From Himantopus leucocephalus (taxonomy: Eukaryota > Chordata > Aves > Charadriiformes > Recurvirostridae), in NCBI GenBank assembly GCA_003993805.1, contig RSEF01000002.1, positions 75,918,109-75,982,108 of the forward strand: a stretch of 64,000 bases of DNA, in the 5' to 3' direction. A program made the translations under genes and the position numbers. Under the pieces are notes generated by a model. It saw only the letters and a list, made by a program, of their open reading frames with translations. It was not told the DNA's origin and did not search any database. Below, one piece after another: positions 26,591 through 40,814 of this stretch (position 1 is its first letter; each line of letters opens with the position of its first letter).

Positions 26591-29500
26591 ATGTTAGTAA
26601 TGCATGCACTACATTTCTGGGGGAATGTAGGATTTATTTAGGTTTTTTTCCCCCCCTCAACAGACAAGGTCCTAAAAAAAACCCTTCCTTGCTCTCATAA
26701 TTCTAATCCATGACAACAAACACCTTTGTTTCATATTCTGTTGAATCTGGAATAACTTGGCTCTGTTAGTGTACAGAACATAGCTGATTCCTTCCTTTTC
26801 CAAAAAGTAGCAATGTTATGAATTAAACTGGGGGGTGGATCTGCCTAAAAATAAATACATCCAAAAATGTTTTGGTTTTCAGCTGGTTTATTGTGTAATC
26901 ATACACTTACGTGATGGAAGTGGGACAGAGCAGGGAAAAAAGAAAAGTGGATATATAGCAGTGGTGAGTTTTGCTGGAATGAGAATGTGGAATTATGGTG
27001 AAAATTGCTGCAGTCCCATAGCAGCATGGTTTATATGGGTTTGTCATGAACACAAAGGAAATTTAAACCAGAGTCCCTCAAGCTGAAAAAAAAAGAAAAA
27101 AATCAGAGATGAGGAAGTTACCTGAAGGAATGCATTATTTTTGGAGATTACTTTAAAGACTGAATACTGAGTTTATATCCATGAAAATAATTAGGAATTG
27201 TATATAAGCATTAAAGATAACTAACTGCAGGATCAAGAATTTTTAAAGACTAATAATTACATTTTATAGAATACTGGAATATGTATGAATTAAAACCTTC
27301 CAATTTCTTGCTTGCATGTTTGTCTTTTGCTCCTTGTTTTTGAAATGTCTTCAATCACACAAGGATGATATCACAGTTTTGAGAAGTCTATCTCCTCCAA
27401 AAGCTTTTCTACCCAAAGTCTTTAATTGTTTGTTTTATGGCATGAATCTTTTCACAGTAAACAAGTACAATGTGGTGTCAAAATAAAGGATTAGGACTTT
27501 GTCTCTTCTTCTATATATTCCTTACCCTGACTGCATGTTTGAAGAAGTGTTGCTTTCTAAAAACTAGAGAGAAGATAAGTAAAAATGAAACCATCCCAAT
27601 CCAGAAAACAAAATAAACAAAATTTTGCAAGGAACCTATATTAATACTCCTCATAAATGCAAGAAGGGTTATGTAAAAGTTTTAATTTTTGTTCTGTAGG
27701 CACAATATAATTTTAACTTGTCATCTGACATTTAGTAATAATTATTCAAGGGCCAGATTGGAATCTTCATTCAGAGCTCCATTTAAAAAAAACAAAACAA
27801 ACAACAAACCCACAATGCATAACTGCTTCCAAACTAGAAAAACATTTAAGTCAAGCATTTTTTATTCTTTTTTTAAATCCAGATATTCAGATGTCAGTTT
27901 CTGAAATTATTCTTCTTGATGCTTCCAGAACTCTGTGACATCTCACTGGGGCAAGGAGAACATGAAGTGAAACAGACTCCTCTTTAATCCTAAAGGATAA
28001 AGTTACTGATGAATGTGAAATTTCATTTGAGTTTCCACTGTACACAAACAGCAAGTGTCACTTTCAAAACAAAATCTAGGGGGAAACTTCTTCTAAAGGA
28101 TTTTGTATACATCTATGTGTACGTACCTTAGAGACACCCTGCTAAGAGTACCTTAACTTATACCGGGATGCTTTCTTTCATACCTACCAGTCTATGACAG
28201 GATATGAAAGAGATACACTTTTGCAGATCAACTACTGCTAGAGCACACACTTATTTTGCCTTTTTTTTTAAAAAACTTAACATTATGAGAGTGACAGCCC
28301 TTTTGTTGAGTATAACGTGTGTATTAGAATAACTGCTTCAGTCTGTCTCCTTACACCCTAAAACACTGCTGCATAAGTTGTGCCGGTTCTCTCTTACACC
28401 TCCACAGCTTTCCAAGTGCCAGTATCCTGTCTAGTCCAAGGCATCCAGTTTGCAGTCTACATCACCATTTCTCCCCTGCCTAAAAAAAAAATAAAAATAA
28501 AAATCCAGTTCACCAGTGTCTTCTTTTCCCACAGAGGGTTTTTCCAAGACAGCATACGTTTACAGTGGGACAATTACTACTACTGTTTTGGATTCACTTA
28601 CTAATACTTGGATCTAGCGGCCATGAATAGACTACATTTTGAAGAAGGGTGATATGCGTATGTATGTAAAACGGGAGGGAAACAGAATTCAAAATATTGT
28701 CATGAATTAGGGAAGTCATTCCAACAAAGTGGAGTAAATACTTACTTGAAAAAAATGTTAAGATGTAAAATAATAGAAAACCTATTAAAAGTTGCAACCA
28801 AATTTAGATAAATTTAGTTTGATAGATAAAATTAGGAGAAATAAGGTGGTAACAACTGACCATGGAAGTATGTTTTGCAATATTATTTTCAATTAACATT
28901 ATTAAAATTATGAATACTTTTAACTGTTACTGATTACTGGGGGAGAGGATTTACTTTATACTACACAGCAGTAATACACATATAAAATTAAATTGCTGTG
29001 ATCCATTATCAAAGAGTTTGGAGCCAGTTCTGAAGAACGAAAGTGGTAATATCCAGAGTTAAAGAGAAGTTCTTCAAGACTTTTCCTAAATTAACATCTG
29101 AAACTAAGGTTCTGCTGACTGTATTTAAAATTTAAGTGTCTATGGAATGGAAATGCTCATGTTTTGTACGGTGGGGGTGGACAGACAAAACAAACAACTT
29201 TACAATCCAACTTCCTAGAACAGATGGTACTCTGAGGGACTTGTTTTTTAAACTCCTGATATTTCCAAGAATTGGTAAGTTGAGCTACGCTACTCTATGT
29301 GTAAAACTGAATTCTCGGCTGAAACAGGCTTTAGATCTCAAAGCCTCTAGACAGATCTTTATGAGAAGCAGTGGCCTTCTGAGTTTGCTTTTGTATTATC
29401 CTTTTTCCAACTATTTTAGCTCACCCCACCTCCCCATATAAATCTAAAGCACCATCTTTTTTTGTAGTTCCCAGTGCCACTGGGTTCTTCTTGCTTTTAC

Positions 29501-31990
29501 AACTCATCACAAACACGAAAACGTTGAACTCTAGGGACCAGACCTTTTTCTAACCTGAAAAACTCAAAATACATTTAATGAACTTTTAGAAGTTTGCTTG
29601 AATTCCTCAAGTACTGCATGGTACTTGAATAATATCCACATTGCATGTGCAGTTGCCTCTCCATCTTTTTTTGAGATCAGATGATCTCAAGTGACAAGAA
29701 CTATCACAAGTTTTTAACTGTTTCCAAAGAAGGAAAAACTAAACAGACTTTCCCCAGACTGAAGAGTCAGAGATGAATGAGGTTAAGATCTATATGAACT
29801 GATGAATAAAAAAAAAGGAATAGCGAATATTTCCTATATTTCCCATGACAACAACAACAAAAAGCAGGGGATACTTAGTAAAAAAAAAAAAAATTAAAAA
29901 ATCAAACCAAGTCACAGAACTTATTGCCAGATCACACAGTGGAGAGACTAGACAAAGTTATGAATGATAGATCCATTATAGATTACTAAATACTGAGTGC
30001 AAACTGTAGCTCAGGAAGCTCTTAAATTACTGCTTCCCAGTATTGAAAAGGCTACAACAAAGGAAGAGTCACTCTGTGCTTTCTTACTATTCTTTATCCG
30101 TTCACTACTGTCATTTAAAGACAGGACACTACCTAGGCGGATCTTTGGTCTAGTCCAGTAGAGAATCTCTTACATCAAAAGTCACTCAGGATTTTTAAGA
30201 AGTAGAAAGATGAGGATTAATACTTCATTGACAACAGGGTAAAGAAGCTTCATGGAAAAACCAAGGTCACCAGTAGATCAAGTGCTTGAAATGGAGTAGT
30301 AGCCCTTATGTTCTGTTTCATTCAGACTAGTGACACTTTAGAGTCTGGGTTACAGAGGCAGTTTGGAAAGTAGAGGCAACATAAAGATAACAGCTTATTA
30401 AATTTAAATCTTGTCAGGAATTTTTAAAATAAAATATTTTCTTATCAGTAAGGCAGTTTTAATTAAATCAATGTTTCCATGGGGAATTTCAATTCTCCTG
30501 AAAGTTTTCTTTTCTCCAATCAACAAAATCATAAGCCACTTTTTCATTCTTTGTCTGATCCAAGTTGGAACATCTCAACATGATATTTAAAGCAACTCAA
30601 TGCACTCTGCTTTAATGTAATTTCAAACCAATTTAACTTCCTTTTCCCACAAAAGTTGACATGATGGCCTCTCCTCCGAGCTCCTAAAGCCCCCGCTCTT
30701 TTCAGAGGATCACAAGCTCTTCCTCAGAAGATGATGCAATTCCTCACATTATGCAGGCATGCCTCCTACCTGCCTGTGCAGCAAGCACAAGAGAGACATA
30801 AGTCTCGGTGCATTCTGGGAGAAATAACTTGGCCAAAGACCCTGGTTCATTTGGGTAAATAACATCAACATCGACATCAGCATTCCCAAGAAAACACAGG
30901 ATGATAATTTCTACTGTCAAAAAGTTACTTTCAGTTGACTTCCACCACAAAAAAGCCTCACCGTCCTCTGTTGTTCCCCCCAAAACCAAGCAAATCCTGT
31001 TTGTCAGAATTTGCCTGTGTTGGAAATTCTAAGTTTTAGCTAGCTCTTCACAGAAATGCTTTTAGTGAGGACCCTGATATTTGAAGGTTAATTAGCTTCC
31101 AGGAGGACAAAGCAGAGGACGCTTGAAAAAATGTAACACTTTTAGAGCAGAAGGCCACTACACGGGTAAGATCCAGACTACCCCAGACACCAAAAGTGAG
31201 ATGTTCTATACATACACAGCCTGCTACAGTCTCCGGATTTAACACCCTCAATGGAATTCAACTATATCCCACAGCAAGGTGATATTCAGGCAATCACGTA
31301 GCTAAGATGCCAATGCCAGAGACCTGTGGTAATGCAAAAGCCTTGCCTTCTAAATTAAAACAAACCAAACCACACAGACCCCCCACATTTCCATAAGAAT
31401 ACGTGAAAAATACCAGCATAACTGAGACAGTGGTGTCTAACACAATGATAAGAGGTACTTTTCTTTTGGTATGGGCACGGTGCCAATTTAAGCAGTCCCT
31501 GCTCTTTGGACCCTCCCCCCCAATATTAGCACAGGGTTTTTTTAGCTACACAATGAACCAGTCTGGGAAACAAATCCAGCTTTAAAATGTCCCAATAAAG
31601 AAAAAAATATTTTAAACTTAAACTTGTTTTCCAATATCATGTTGTGCCATTATTGCTCAAAAGTTTTGCCATGCACAGGGGCAGGAAGGAACAGACAGGC
31701 ACAGGAAAAGAACTTTTCTGCTTTTTGTGGCACCAGTGCTAACCTATGCCAACACAAGGTTCATTTTAGCTGTGGTCTGATGGAACAGAATGAAGGTCTA
31801 CAGATGCTTAAAGGTAAGGTGTTATGTTGTAGATAAATTATAAACTACCACTGAAACAGGCAGTCATAATATCACTATTACTCTTCCCATCCCTTATATC
31901 AATTATAGGGATATTGCAGCTCCTGAAGAATTACTTTAATCAGTGGAAAGCTAGTCATTCCAGGCAATAACTGTGTTATTTTTCCATTTA

Positions 31991-32019
31991 TTCTTTTTTT
32001 TTGTTTTGTTTTCTATCAG
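31991..32019 (+). other. Polypyrimidine tract ending in CAG, or A-tail of a minus-strand retrocopy
   Basis: On the plus strand this reads like a splice acceptor: a long T-rich run, then TTTTCTATCAG. On the minus strand it reads as two adjacent stop codons followed by an A-rich tail. It directly abuts the coding-like island at 32016-32270, so its nature depends on which strand of that island is real. It may also be coincidence. Confidence 0.4.
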
Positions 32020-32270
32020 CTAAGGGGCATCATAAAGGCTCTTCGAATTACTTTAAAACCAAGAGCTTCGACAGTAACCAGATGATGAAACCGAAACAGA
32101 GAAAGGTCATCTTCAAAAAGGAGAGCTTGGTCCAGCTCAAAGACCTTGTTGTTGGGTTTGATGGCCTTTGCAGGCATCAGATATAGTTTCCACTGAAGGC
32201 AGCTCTTCCCTGGAATTGCAAGCTCTCTCTTCTGCTTGATGTGATTTGACAAACCTGATGACTTTAAGAA
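32016..32270 (-). pseudogene. Unidentified coding-like island (possible retrocopy fragment)
   Basis: The minus-strand frame has no stop from the left end of the preceding segment to TGA at 32016-32018. Its translation looks protein-like: KRELAIPGK near the start, then KPNNKVFELDQALLFEDDL and FRFHHLVTVEALGFKVIRRA, ending in tandem stops and an A-rich stretch. No ATG opens it; the longest reading begins at TTG (32252). A second open frame runs on the plus strand behind an acceptor-like tract. I do not recognise the protein on either strand. The A-tail next to the stop suggests a processed pseudogene, but a chance open frame is possible. Base composition is more even than in the flanking intron. 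Confidence 0.3.
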
Positions 32271-33331
32271 GAAACGTAACTACTTGCTGATAATCACAAC
32301 CATGCAGATACCAAAATGTCCAAAGACTTCTTGTAGTGGGTCATAGAAGATTTCGTCCCACTGTCACAGTATATTCTGTCTTACAGCTTGTTTTTATCTT
32401 CCATCTTCTCCTTTCCTCTCTTCCTCACCACAATCAACCGCCTCCTAATAACTGAACCCATTGAAGATTAACTAAATGATTAAGTATTACAACGTTCCTA
32501 CCCATTCAGGAAATAAAGCCAAAGCCTTAGAAAGGTCATTTCATCACATCACCTAGCCATTTCTCTGGCTTTCCTATAAGGAAACTTTCAGGACAACAAC
32601 TAAAGTATTTCTGCCACAGTCCTACTTTTCACACTCTCAGGGTGTCCCAGACCCTTTCCTTGGGAATAGCACTGGAGTTAATCCGCGCTCAGAGGGAGAG
32701 GATTCAGGAACCTTTTACCTCCTGTACCCTTAACTGGTATAAAACTCACCGGCTCTCCGAATTGCCTCACCAATAGATCAGCTCATCAGCAGCGCTCATA
32801 CAAGGCAGGAACCTGTAGTTTGGGATGGGTCAAAAAGGAAACAAAAGACAGTCCCCACTCAGCACAGCTTAAAAGCTGCAATGGAAATACACCTTGAAGT
32901 TGTTCGTCTCCACCTCCTATTGTTTGGCTACACGGGTCCAGCCCCCAGTCATTGAGGACCTTTTCATACCAGGAGTCTCCTGACTCATGAGTCATCCTAC
33001 ACTTTACTGGGTAGTTAACTCCACACTCCTCAAATCAGCTAAATGAGTTTGGTGGGGTTTTTTTAGTGTTGGTTATCAGAAAAAAACCCTAACAACTGCA
33101 TACAGAGAATAAGAAATAAACCAAATCACACCAAATAGAAAGCCCAATTTAAAGGAGAAAATAAAAGAATGTTTCAAGTACTACAAATGGGCTAGAACAA
33201 AGTTCAGCTAGCTCTTGCTCAACGTGCTTTTGAAATTTACTTTTCCCACTTTATCCTTCTCTTCATCTAGCCACTAATCAAATTTACTTTAACTCAAATT
33301 TGTTCCCACCTTCTTTCCTGCTTTTTTTTTT

Positions 33332-33431
33332 NNNNNNNNNNNNNNNNNNNNNNNNNNNNNNNNNNNNNNNNNNNNNNNNNNNNNNNNNNNNNNNNNNNNN
33401 NNNNNNNNNNNNNNNNNNNNNNNNNNNNNNN
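33332..33431. other. Assembly gap of 100 N
   Basis: Exactly 100 N, the usual placeholder for a gap of unknown size, entered from the left through a T-run. The true missing length is unknown. Confidence 0.95.
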
Positions 33432-33451
33432 AATCTTACACTTTAACAGCA

Positions 33452-33474
33452 GCTGCATCCTACGTTTTATGGAA
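33452..33474 (+). repeat. 23-bp direct repeat, copy 1
   Basis: Exactly identical to 34426-34448. The second copy starts immediately after a single N at 34425, and the first lies 21 bases after the 100-N gap. Both copies therefore sit at contig ends, which points to a mis-joined or redundant contig of about 0.97 kb between them rather than a biological repeat. Confidence 0.85.
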
Positions 33475-34425
33475 AGGTCCATTTTCATTGGTTGTTATTG
33501 TTAAGTCAAAAAAACAAATACCATCTTTTAAACAAAGTCAGCTGGTTTTGCTGAACAGGATGATACATCGCTCACATTTATTAGTGTGATGATAAGATGT
33601 GAAAAGATTTAACTGATTTTTTTATTCAGCCAAGAAATGGACCATTCTTAATCCTAAAAGAATTAAGGAAACTCTGAATATCCAGGGTTTTATTTATAAC
33701 TCACATGAATTTCTATTTAGATGTAAACTAAGAATTAACTACAGTGCATGAAGCTTACCTTCCTGATTGTTTATTTTTGTATTATTTAACTAAAAATAGG
33801 TTATGCACTTAAATATTTGGTTGCTTTGTTTTTGTTTTTTTTACTTGGCATGATTTCATTATAAATTGTTTTGAGAAAATAACCAGTAGCAGGGAGCTAA
33901 ACTTGGTTTTACATTTATGCTTAAAGATTTTAGAAGTAAAATATCTTAACTCATACCTATTCTTTTATTTAGACAGGAATATATAAGACATTGATTTCTG
34001 AAATCCAAAATGTTTTCTTAGCTTTATAAGTTACTCAAGTAATTGAGACAGTTGAATAAGCTGAAATGAAGAGAGTATGTCTGTGAATCTATAAGCATTT
34101 TGCTACTACTGCTAAGAATGGATTAGGTACTTAAAATTCAAATTTACTTAAGTTCAGCCCATGCACAATTTAGTGATGTAATTCTTTGGCAACAAAATTC
34201 ACAGTAATTTATACTTTTCTGTAGTTTTCTGTACCTTGGTAGGTTATAGAAAGTTCAGTCTTTAACAGATGTATCATAATTTAAGTATGCTTTTCAATAA
34301 AGTGAAATACTTATTTAAAAATACACCTAGCCATATCATCACATATTCATAATTTTATATTAATCTGTATCTTATTTGTTTATCTAGCATAATGTTGTTA
34401 CTTTCACATTCTGACGGGAAGAGAN

Positions 34426-34448
34426 GCTGCATCCTACGTTTTATGGAA
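34426..34448 (+). repeat. 23-bp direct repeat, copy 2, beside an N
   Basis: Second copy of 33452-33474, directly following the N at 34425. The sequences diverge after the shared bases GGAA. Confidence 0.85.
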
Positions 34449-37400
34449 GAGATTTTTTTTTTAATTCCTCAGACTCAGTTTTCTTACAGCTACCCAAGAG
34501 TTACTGTATCTCTCAAATGTTCTTACTTTACTGCCTAAGCCTCTCTCTCCAGAGAAAGAGAAGAAGTTATAGTAGTAAACATTGGCTAAATTAAACTCAG
34601 ACCAAATTCTAAATTTAAAAAACAGTTTCAGCCAATTTTTTAGACTAGCAGTGGGGATCTGCTAATGCACAACAGCTGGGGACAGCTATTTAAATCTAGG
34701 AAATGAACAGCTTAATTAGGGAAGTATGTTAAGGAACATGAGAAGCCCCAAGTACAGTATATGAGGATTCATTCAGATAACCATTTTCAGATCTGGGAAT
34801 CAACACGTTCCTTTCACATATTACTATGAAGTATATATGATACGTGTACACCTATGTAACTGCTTCTGGCCTAAAAGTCTACATACATACATGTTTCAGA
34901 CATGAAAAAAAAAACCCAAACTTTTTTTAATATATCCTAAAATTGTTTGGAAAAAAAAAATTCAGTCTAAAGGATGGTTTGCCTGACTATGCATTTTCCA
35001 CGTATGTAAAAGTTGAAGGACTGGCTTTGCATTCTTTTAGAAAACAGAAGCGGATATGCTACTACTTAGCAAGGCACTAGGCATTTACTTTATTCTGAAC
35101 TGTTTCCAAAAACTCTTCTTAATGATGGATCCAGGTACAATGGATCTGACGACAACAGTATGTGCTTTTGTGTCTCAAGTTTAGTGTGAGAGCAAAGGGT
35201 CAATGGTAAATATATTGTTTTAACCACAGAGTTTTACATTAAGTGGTGTGGTTCAATCACACCAACACAGTTTACAAGATATTTTGCTGTCTACCAACAA
35301 TGCTAATGCATCAAAGTCAGCAGAAACAGATCTTAGTGCCACACCAGAGGAAATCTAAAGAAAACCCGCTCAGCTTGGCACCTGCCAAACAACTTGAAAT
35401 CCTGCTGGTAAGCACTTAGTTACATAGTTGATCCAAAAAAATGTAAAATACAGCAAGAGAAGGAAAAGGGTAAAGAGTACAAGAGGGTCAACAGAAAGGA
35501 ACAATAGAGGGTACACTCTGGAAAAAAAAAGAGCATTATTTAAAAGACAACTCTGCATCCCTCACTGTGTTCAGTTCTCAAGGTGGAAGAATAGATGGTA
35601 TTTTTTTTAAGTGCTTAAGAAAATAATGTTTGAGAATAAGGATTCAAGCAGAAGGGAAGAAGGAACACTGCCTGTGAAAGAAGCCAAGTAAAAAGAAGGT
35701 GAGGATTAGGATAGAACAAAGGATAGAAAAGGTTGCACGTAGAAAGTACCGTACAACTGTAGCTTCATCAAAAAGACAAGCAGGTGGCTTTTTAGCACTG
35801 TATGCAATAACAAATTTGAAAGTGACTTGGAGTAGAAGATGGGAGTAAAATGGCCAAATGGAAAAGCAGGAAAAACACAGTAGTTGAAGAAGCAGGCTAC
35901 AGCACTGCAAGCATAGCTTTTAAGATGGTTGCCTGGCTGATGGTCAGCAGTACCGTGGCTTGAAAATCTAAACGCTAGCTCCTGGCTAAACTCAGTCAGG
36001 ACTCACAAAGGATCAAAGATGTGCTTCAGCCCCAGTGAAGACTGGGGTCCAGTAGATATACTCAGACTACAAGTCACACTCAGATTTCACTGAAGTTTAT
36101 GCAAAACTCAACTGCTCAAGACATGTGTAAAAATAATTTAAGCAATTCTGAAAAAATTAAATGAGGAAAAGGGCCATTTTGAGAAAGAGCACCACATCAT
36201 CACTTAGTTTTTCTCTCAGGCTAAACAAGAATTATTCCTACTGTGGAACTGGACAGCACTGAAATTATCATCTTCTTTAAGTCTTGCCTTCCAGAAAGGT
36301 GTTGTTTTTCCTCAAGAAAAGTGGGTGGATATTTTGAATAACCTGAACACCTACTCCCCCCAGACCCCGGTCTAAGGTCTGAACTTGAGTTCCCAATATA
36401 AAAGAATGGTTTTGATTATTTGCCTTGCAGTACAATCCTTACTGTGATTCCCACCTTACGGATGTAGCGCAGGTGTAAACAGGCAGATGGACAACTATAT
36501 TTCATCAAACGTTCCCACAAACTGGGACTGGAAGAGATTTGGGTACCTTCCAGTAATCTTTAGTGCCTTCTTTATTTTATTATGAAGATTATGAAGCCTT
36601 TTTGAGCAACAAACTCCACAGCACTGAGTGCATTTTGAGAACACAGTATTCTTGAGAGGGTTTCTCTGATTCCAAGACACTTTGGAAGATTATAAGCAAA
36701 CAATTCCTTCAAGACAAAACAATTGCACGAAGAAAGGAAGTTTCCTTGGGAAGGAAATGGAGGAGTAAGATTCAGAAGCCTTATAAAGAGTCTGACTGAT
36801 CCTCCAGCACAAAACAATTTTTTATACCACCGAAAAAACAAGAGAGCCTTGCAAGCAATCTTTTGCCACCTCTCCATGTACATCTGTTACCACTCGGACC
36901 TAGGCTGTCTTTCTTTGAGACGATGTCTAAACTCAAGGGCAGAATTTAAGGAGGTACTAAGTGCTCGCAGTGAAAAAGTAATCTAGTGCTCTGATTTGCT
37001 CTTAGAGGATGTTGCTGACGTGCTTTGGACAGCACCACAATTACAAAGCATTTAGAGGCCAATTTATTCCTTTTGAAAGTGGAAGGGGAGAGTGTGAAAG
37101 AGCTTCTTCGACACTTTGTTTTGTTTTCTATGAAAAAATTAGAAAAATATGGGAGAAGAGTACAACACAAAGACCAGTTACAGCCAGATGTTCAAGCTGA
37201 GAATTCTTCTTACTGAGAATGAAGAGAAGCCCTTTAATGGCAACTTGCAGGAAAGTGTTACCCATTGGGTGACCTGCTACCTGCTCATCCTTGCTTCCTT
37301 CCTTTTAAGAATATTTTTTAAATTTTTTTTTTTTTTTAAAACCCAAACAAAAAACTACACCTTTTTCTTGAAGTTCCCTTCTGTTTCTCCCCCACCTCAG

Positions 37401-39200
37401 TGCTGACATAGCTGTTGTGCAGATGCATATTGTACCCATTCAGAGAACTAATTCTGCTGAGAAGCAGACCAGGGTAATATTTATGTTTTAGCTGAATTTC
37501 TGGACCTGGTTCACATTGAGCCATAAAAACAGATGAGCCAGCACAATGGAAGAGCGTGCACTGGGAAAAAAATCCACCCCACCCCCCTCAAAAATGTCGC
37601 ATTCCCCCCCACCATTCCTGCTGCAATACTAACAATACATATGAAAACTACAGCCCAACATTCAGATGGGGAAATACGAGTTTTATATCAAGTGAGTACA
37701 GAAATATAAGGACACTAAAGGCTGACACCACCCCCACACCTATATAAACCCCAAAACAACCTGATCATCATTGTCCTCTGCAGTTTTCCAAAGAGCATTA
37801 AAGCATAGGGTGAGTCAAAAGACCAGCTGGCTTCTTTTCAGGGCTAGCAGCTTGTCCCCCACATAAACAGCAATGGACATCACAAGAAGATAGGACTCCC
37901 CACAGTGAACTCCTGTTCCACATGGTTCCTTGGTTCCTCTGCTTTAGAACAAAGTATCCTAAAATCTCAGCTGAGCAGGTTGTTCTGCTGGACATTGTCC
38001 ACAGAGCTACCCCCAGGCAAGCTTCAAATTCAAGATTAGACTGCTGTTCTGTAGGACTGTATCAAATAGGTAAACCAATGGGGGGCTGCCTTCGGCTTAT
38101 CATTTCTAAGCATCAACCTGACCTTGCTCATGCTGGCACAGTCCAAATCAGTCCTTTATGTTGATTTGTTTCTCATACCAGGAAAGTGTTTAGACATATC
38201 TTGGTTCACAACAAAGGATGAGAAAATCATGCGTCAAACATTAACCAGTTTAATGAACTGTAGAACTGTATTTGTAAACAATTGTTTTGGGCATTTTTAA
38301 AGCAGGCTTATTTCTGGAAATACCAACATGTAGGACCGAGTCATGCACATCACCTGTGGTTGTTTGAGAACTGTCTGCTGATATCAGCAGCTATCAAGGT
38401 ATGCTCAAAGTCAGCAAGGTACAACCAAAAGGTATCAAGTCCAAAATGCATGGAGTTCTTTTGATGTATGGCATAACCGGGATATTTCTGAGAAACACTT
38501 GCGCTTGTGTGTTCTTGGGAATACGAACAGAGAACATTTACACATAGATAGCTGTGAACGGTAGGACAGATTATGTAAAACATGGTTCACTGAAGGGGGC
38601 TGAGGCCCTGAGCTGAAAGGTGATTTAAATGAAAAATTCCTCCCTCAGCAATGACATCAGCTTTTAGCATTTTGTTTGGGACGTGTGGTGGTGTGCTCCT
38701 ATCAATGTTCTGATGTCTAAGCCTTTCCATCAGTGGGGTAAGGGCTTTAAATTAGATCTTGATCATCACAATTTGAAATCCCTCAAGGCAGAAAACATCT
38801 AGTTCTATAAGAAAGACCAATTTTTGTGTCGTCAAGTAATTTCCAAAATGAACAGCTAAAAGGGATTGGTAAGGGAGCGAAAAAGATTGGAAACTGACAA
38901 AAATCGTCTGGTTTTATTTCCATATTTCTACTAACAAATATACCTCCCAAATAGAAGATTTTACTGTTAGAAGATGTGCAGAGGACAAGCACTGCTGCAG
39001 CTGACACTGAATACCCAGTTCTGAATTTATGTGTAGATTAGCACTATGTACCATGAGAAAAAAAGTAGCCTACTGTCTAACGTTACTGTCAGCACTCTCA
39101 GAACTGTTATTACCAGGACAACAAAGAGACCTTTCTCTTTTCATACAGTTGGTTTTCAATTGCTCAGCCCAATTATAAAATCTTGTGCTTTTACAAAGTA

Positions 39201-39216
39201 GGCACCAGAGGGAGAC
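39201..39216 (+). promoter_or_regulatory. CTCF-like core motif (candidate)
   Basis: GGCACCAGAGGGAGAC fits the central CTCF pattern CCASYAGRGGGCRS except at one or two positions. It is a motif match only. Confidence 0.25.
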
Positions 39217-40777
39217 CTGCACTTTAGTTCATCTATGAAATAATGCTGGCAGGAGTCATTCAAAAGTGGACAATCAAAGCCTCTTGGCCAATATACCCTA
39301 GGTGGTTCCGGGTGAAATTATGGCTAACGGGAGCATTCAGAGAGAGACTGGTGCTGGCAGTCTTCTCTTTTTTAATGGCCAAAAAAGCCTAAGATTGCTC
39401 CATGAAGAAAAGCAGGTTCTCAAATTTCAGGCTGTAGCTGAGCATACCTCAACCAGTTTGGGCATAGCTGGGAAAGACCTGCTCTTTGCCACCCATGCCC
39501 CCAGCTTATCATCACATCCTGCTGACGGTTACCACTTCTCAAATCTTCTGGCTGAGCTGCATATAGAAGAACTCCCTAAACATGTCAGTCAAAATAAGCT
39601 AGATCAGCTTAAGTAATTTAAATAACAAATCTTTCCTAACATGGCTCAATTTGACCGAATTGGATTAGGGAGAGCTCCCATGAGCTGCTCAGCTAGCAGA
39701 CCAGAGAGGGCAGTAACCTCAGGTAGAGGGCAGTGATGAATGCTTTGGGATGGACTTGCTCTTCCATTGACAAAGCTACTTCTGAAGGAAGACTGTAAAT
39801 ATCTAAGTTGTAGGCAGGTGGCTATTGTTTTCTAAGCCTGATAGGAGACAGCAAGAGAAGCTATATGGACAGGAAATATATTATTCTCTTAAAAACAGGT
39901 ACTCTTAAGTTCAAGTGGGGAAAGGCAAGGGCCAATGGCTTTTAGAAAGCAGGCAAGAGATGAGAAAATTGATCCCGTGCACATGGAGTCAAGCACATTA
40001 ACTGGAATCCATGTAGACAAATCAAAATAAAATTGTCTGTTAGTACGGAAAAAGCTATCAACTCCTTACCTATACAGCTGGATACAGCTTTATACTTATG
40101 ATAATCGAACAAGTTATTGATGGGAACAGAGACATGCTCATTAGAAATACTCCCCCTACCCCATAATTTTTCTTATTACCCAAAGGGCAAAAATCATAAA
40201 CAAAATCATCAGCTCCTCATATGCATTCCAAGTTAAGAAAATTATTGAATAACAAAGAATAAGGAGCAAATTCTAGAAGAAAAAAAAAAATTGACTCTGC
40301 TCTCTTGGGATAAAACAACAGGCAGTCTTAGTGAATACATTTCTAGAAAGTTTGTTTTTTAACTTCCAGATTGAGAATTTGGGCTTTGCATTTTTGTTTT
40401 AAGTAGATACAACTCAAGTTTTTAATGAACAAATTCATTCTAGATACTTCCAACTACAAATACAAAAAACATTGGTATTTCAACTACAAAATTATTATAC
40501 CTTTAATGTAATTTTGCATGCTACTTTAAATATATTTCATTATAGGGGAGTTGGTTGTGAAATAATGCCAAATTTAAAGTTTCCTTACAATGTCAGTCTC
40601 TTTCAGAAGTTATACCATCTCCAAAGTTGCCAGCAGCTTCTGAAACTCAGCAGATTGAACTGTCCAAGGATGCTTTTCCACAGCTGCTTAAAGCAATACT
40701 TATGGGGTTGCCAAAATTTAAACTGAACTTGCTCTTGGAGAAAATCTGGCCTCAAACTAACTCTATTAAGCAAAACA

Positions 40778-40814
40778 GGAGGCGGGGGGGGGAGGAAGCG
40801 GAGGGTTGTGAGGG
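40778..40814 (+). repeat. G-rich tract with quadruplex-forming potential
   Basis: A run of nine G flanked by GG and GGG groups separated by short A/C/T linkers, all on the plus strand. Four or more G-runs within about 37 bases satisfy the loose quadruplex rule. Confidence 0.5.

Larger units (their letters stand above)
13813..33331 (-). other. CDYL: CDYL first intron, proximal half
   Basis: AT-rich unique sequence with stops in every frame. The open frames are short, have no recognisable domains and lack consistent splice signals. Contents listed separately: a near-identical direct duplication around an N at 15.6 kb, a CTCF-like site at 18.6 kb, a CpG-containing patch at 19.44-19.74 kb, a G/T-rich tract at 26.5 kb, and a coding-like island at 32.0-32.3 kb. 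Elsewhere I see only microsatellites and homopolymers. No alternative CDYL first exon was recognised. Confidence 0.75.

Noticed and set aside
39302..39616. 104-residue plus-strand open frame
   Set aside because: It is open by chance as far as can be judged: no domain, no homolog that I recognise, and no repeat or splice signal support.
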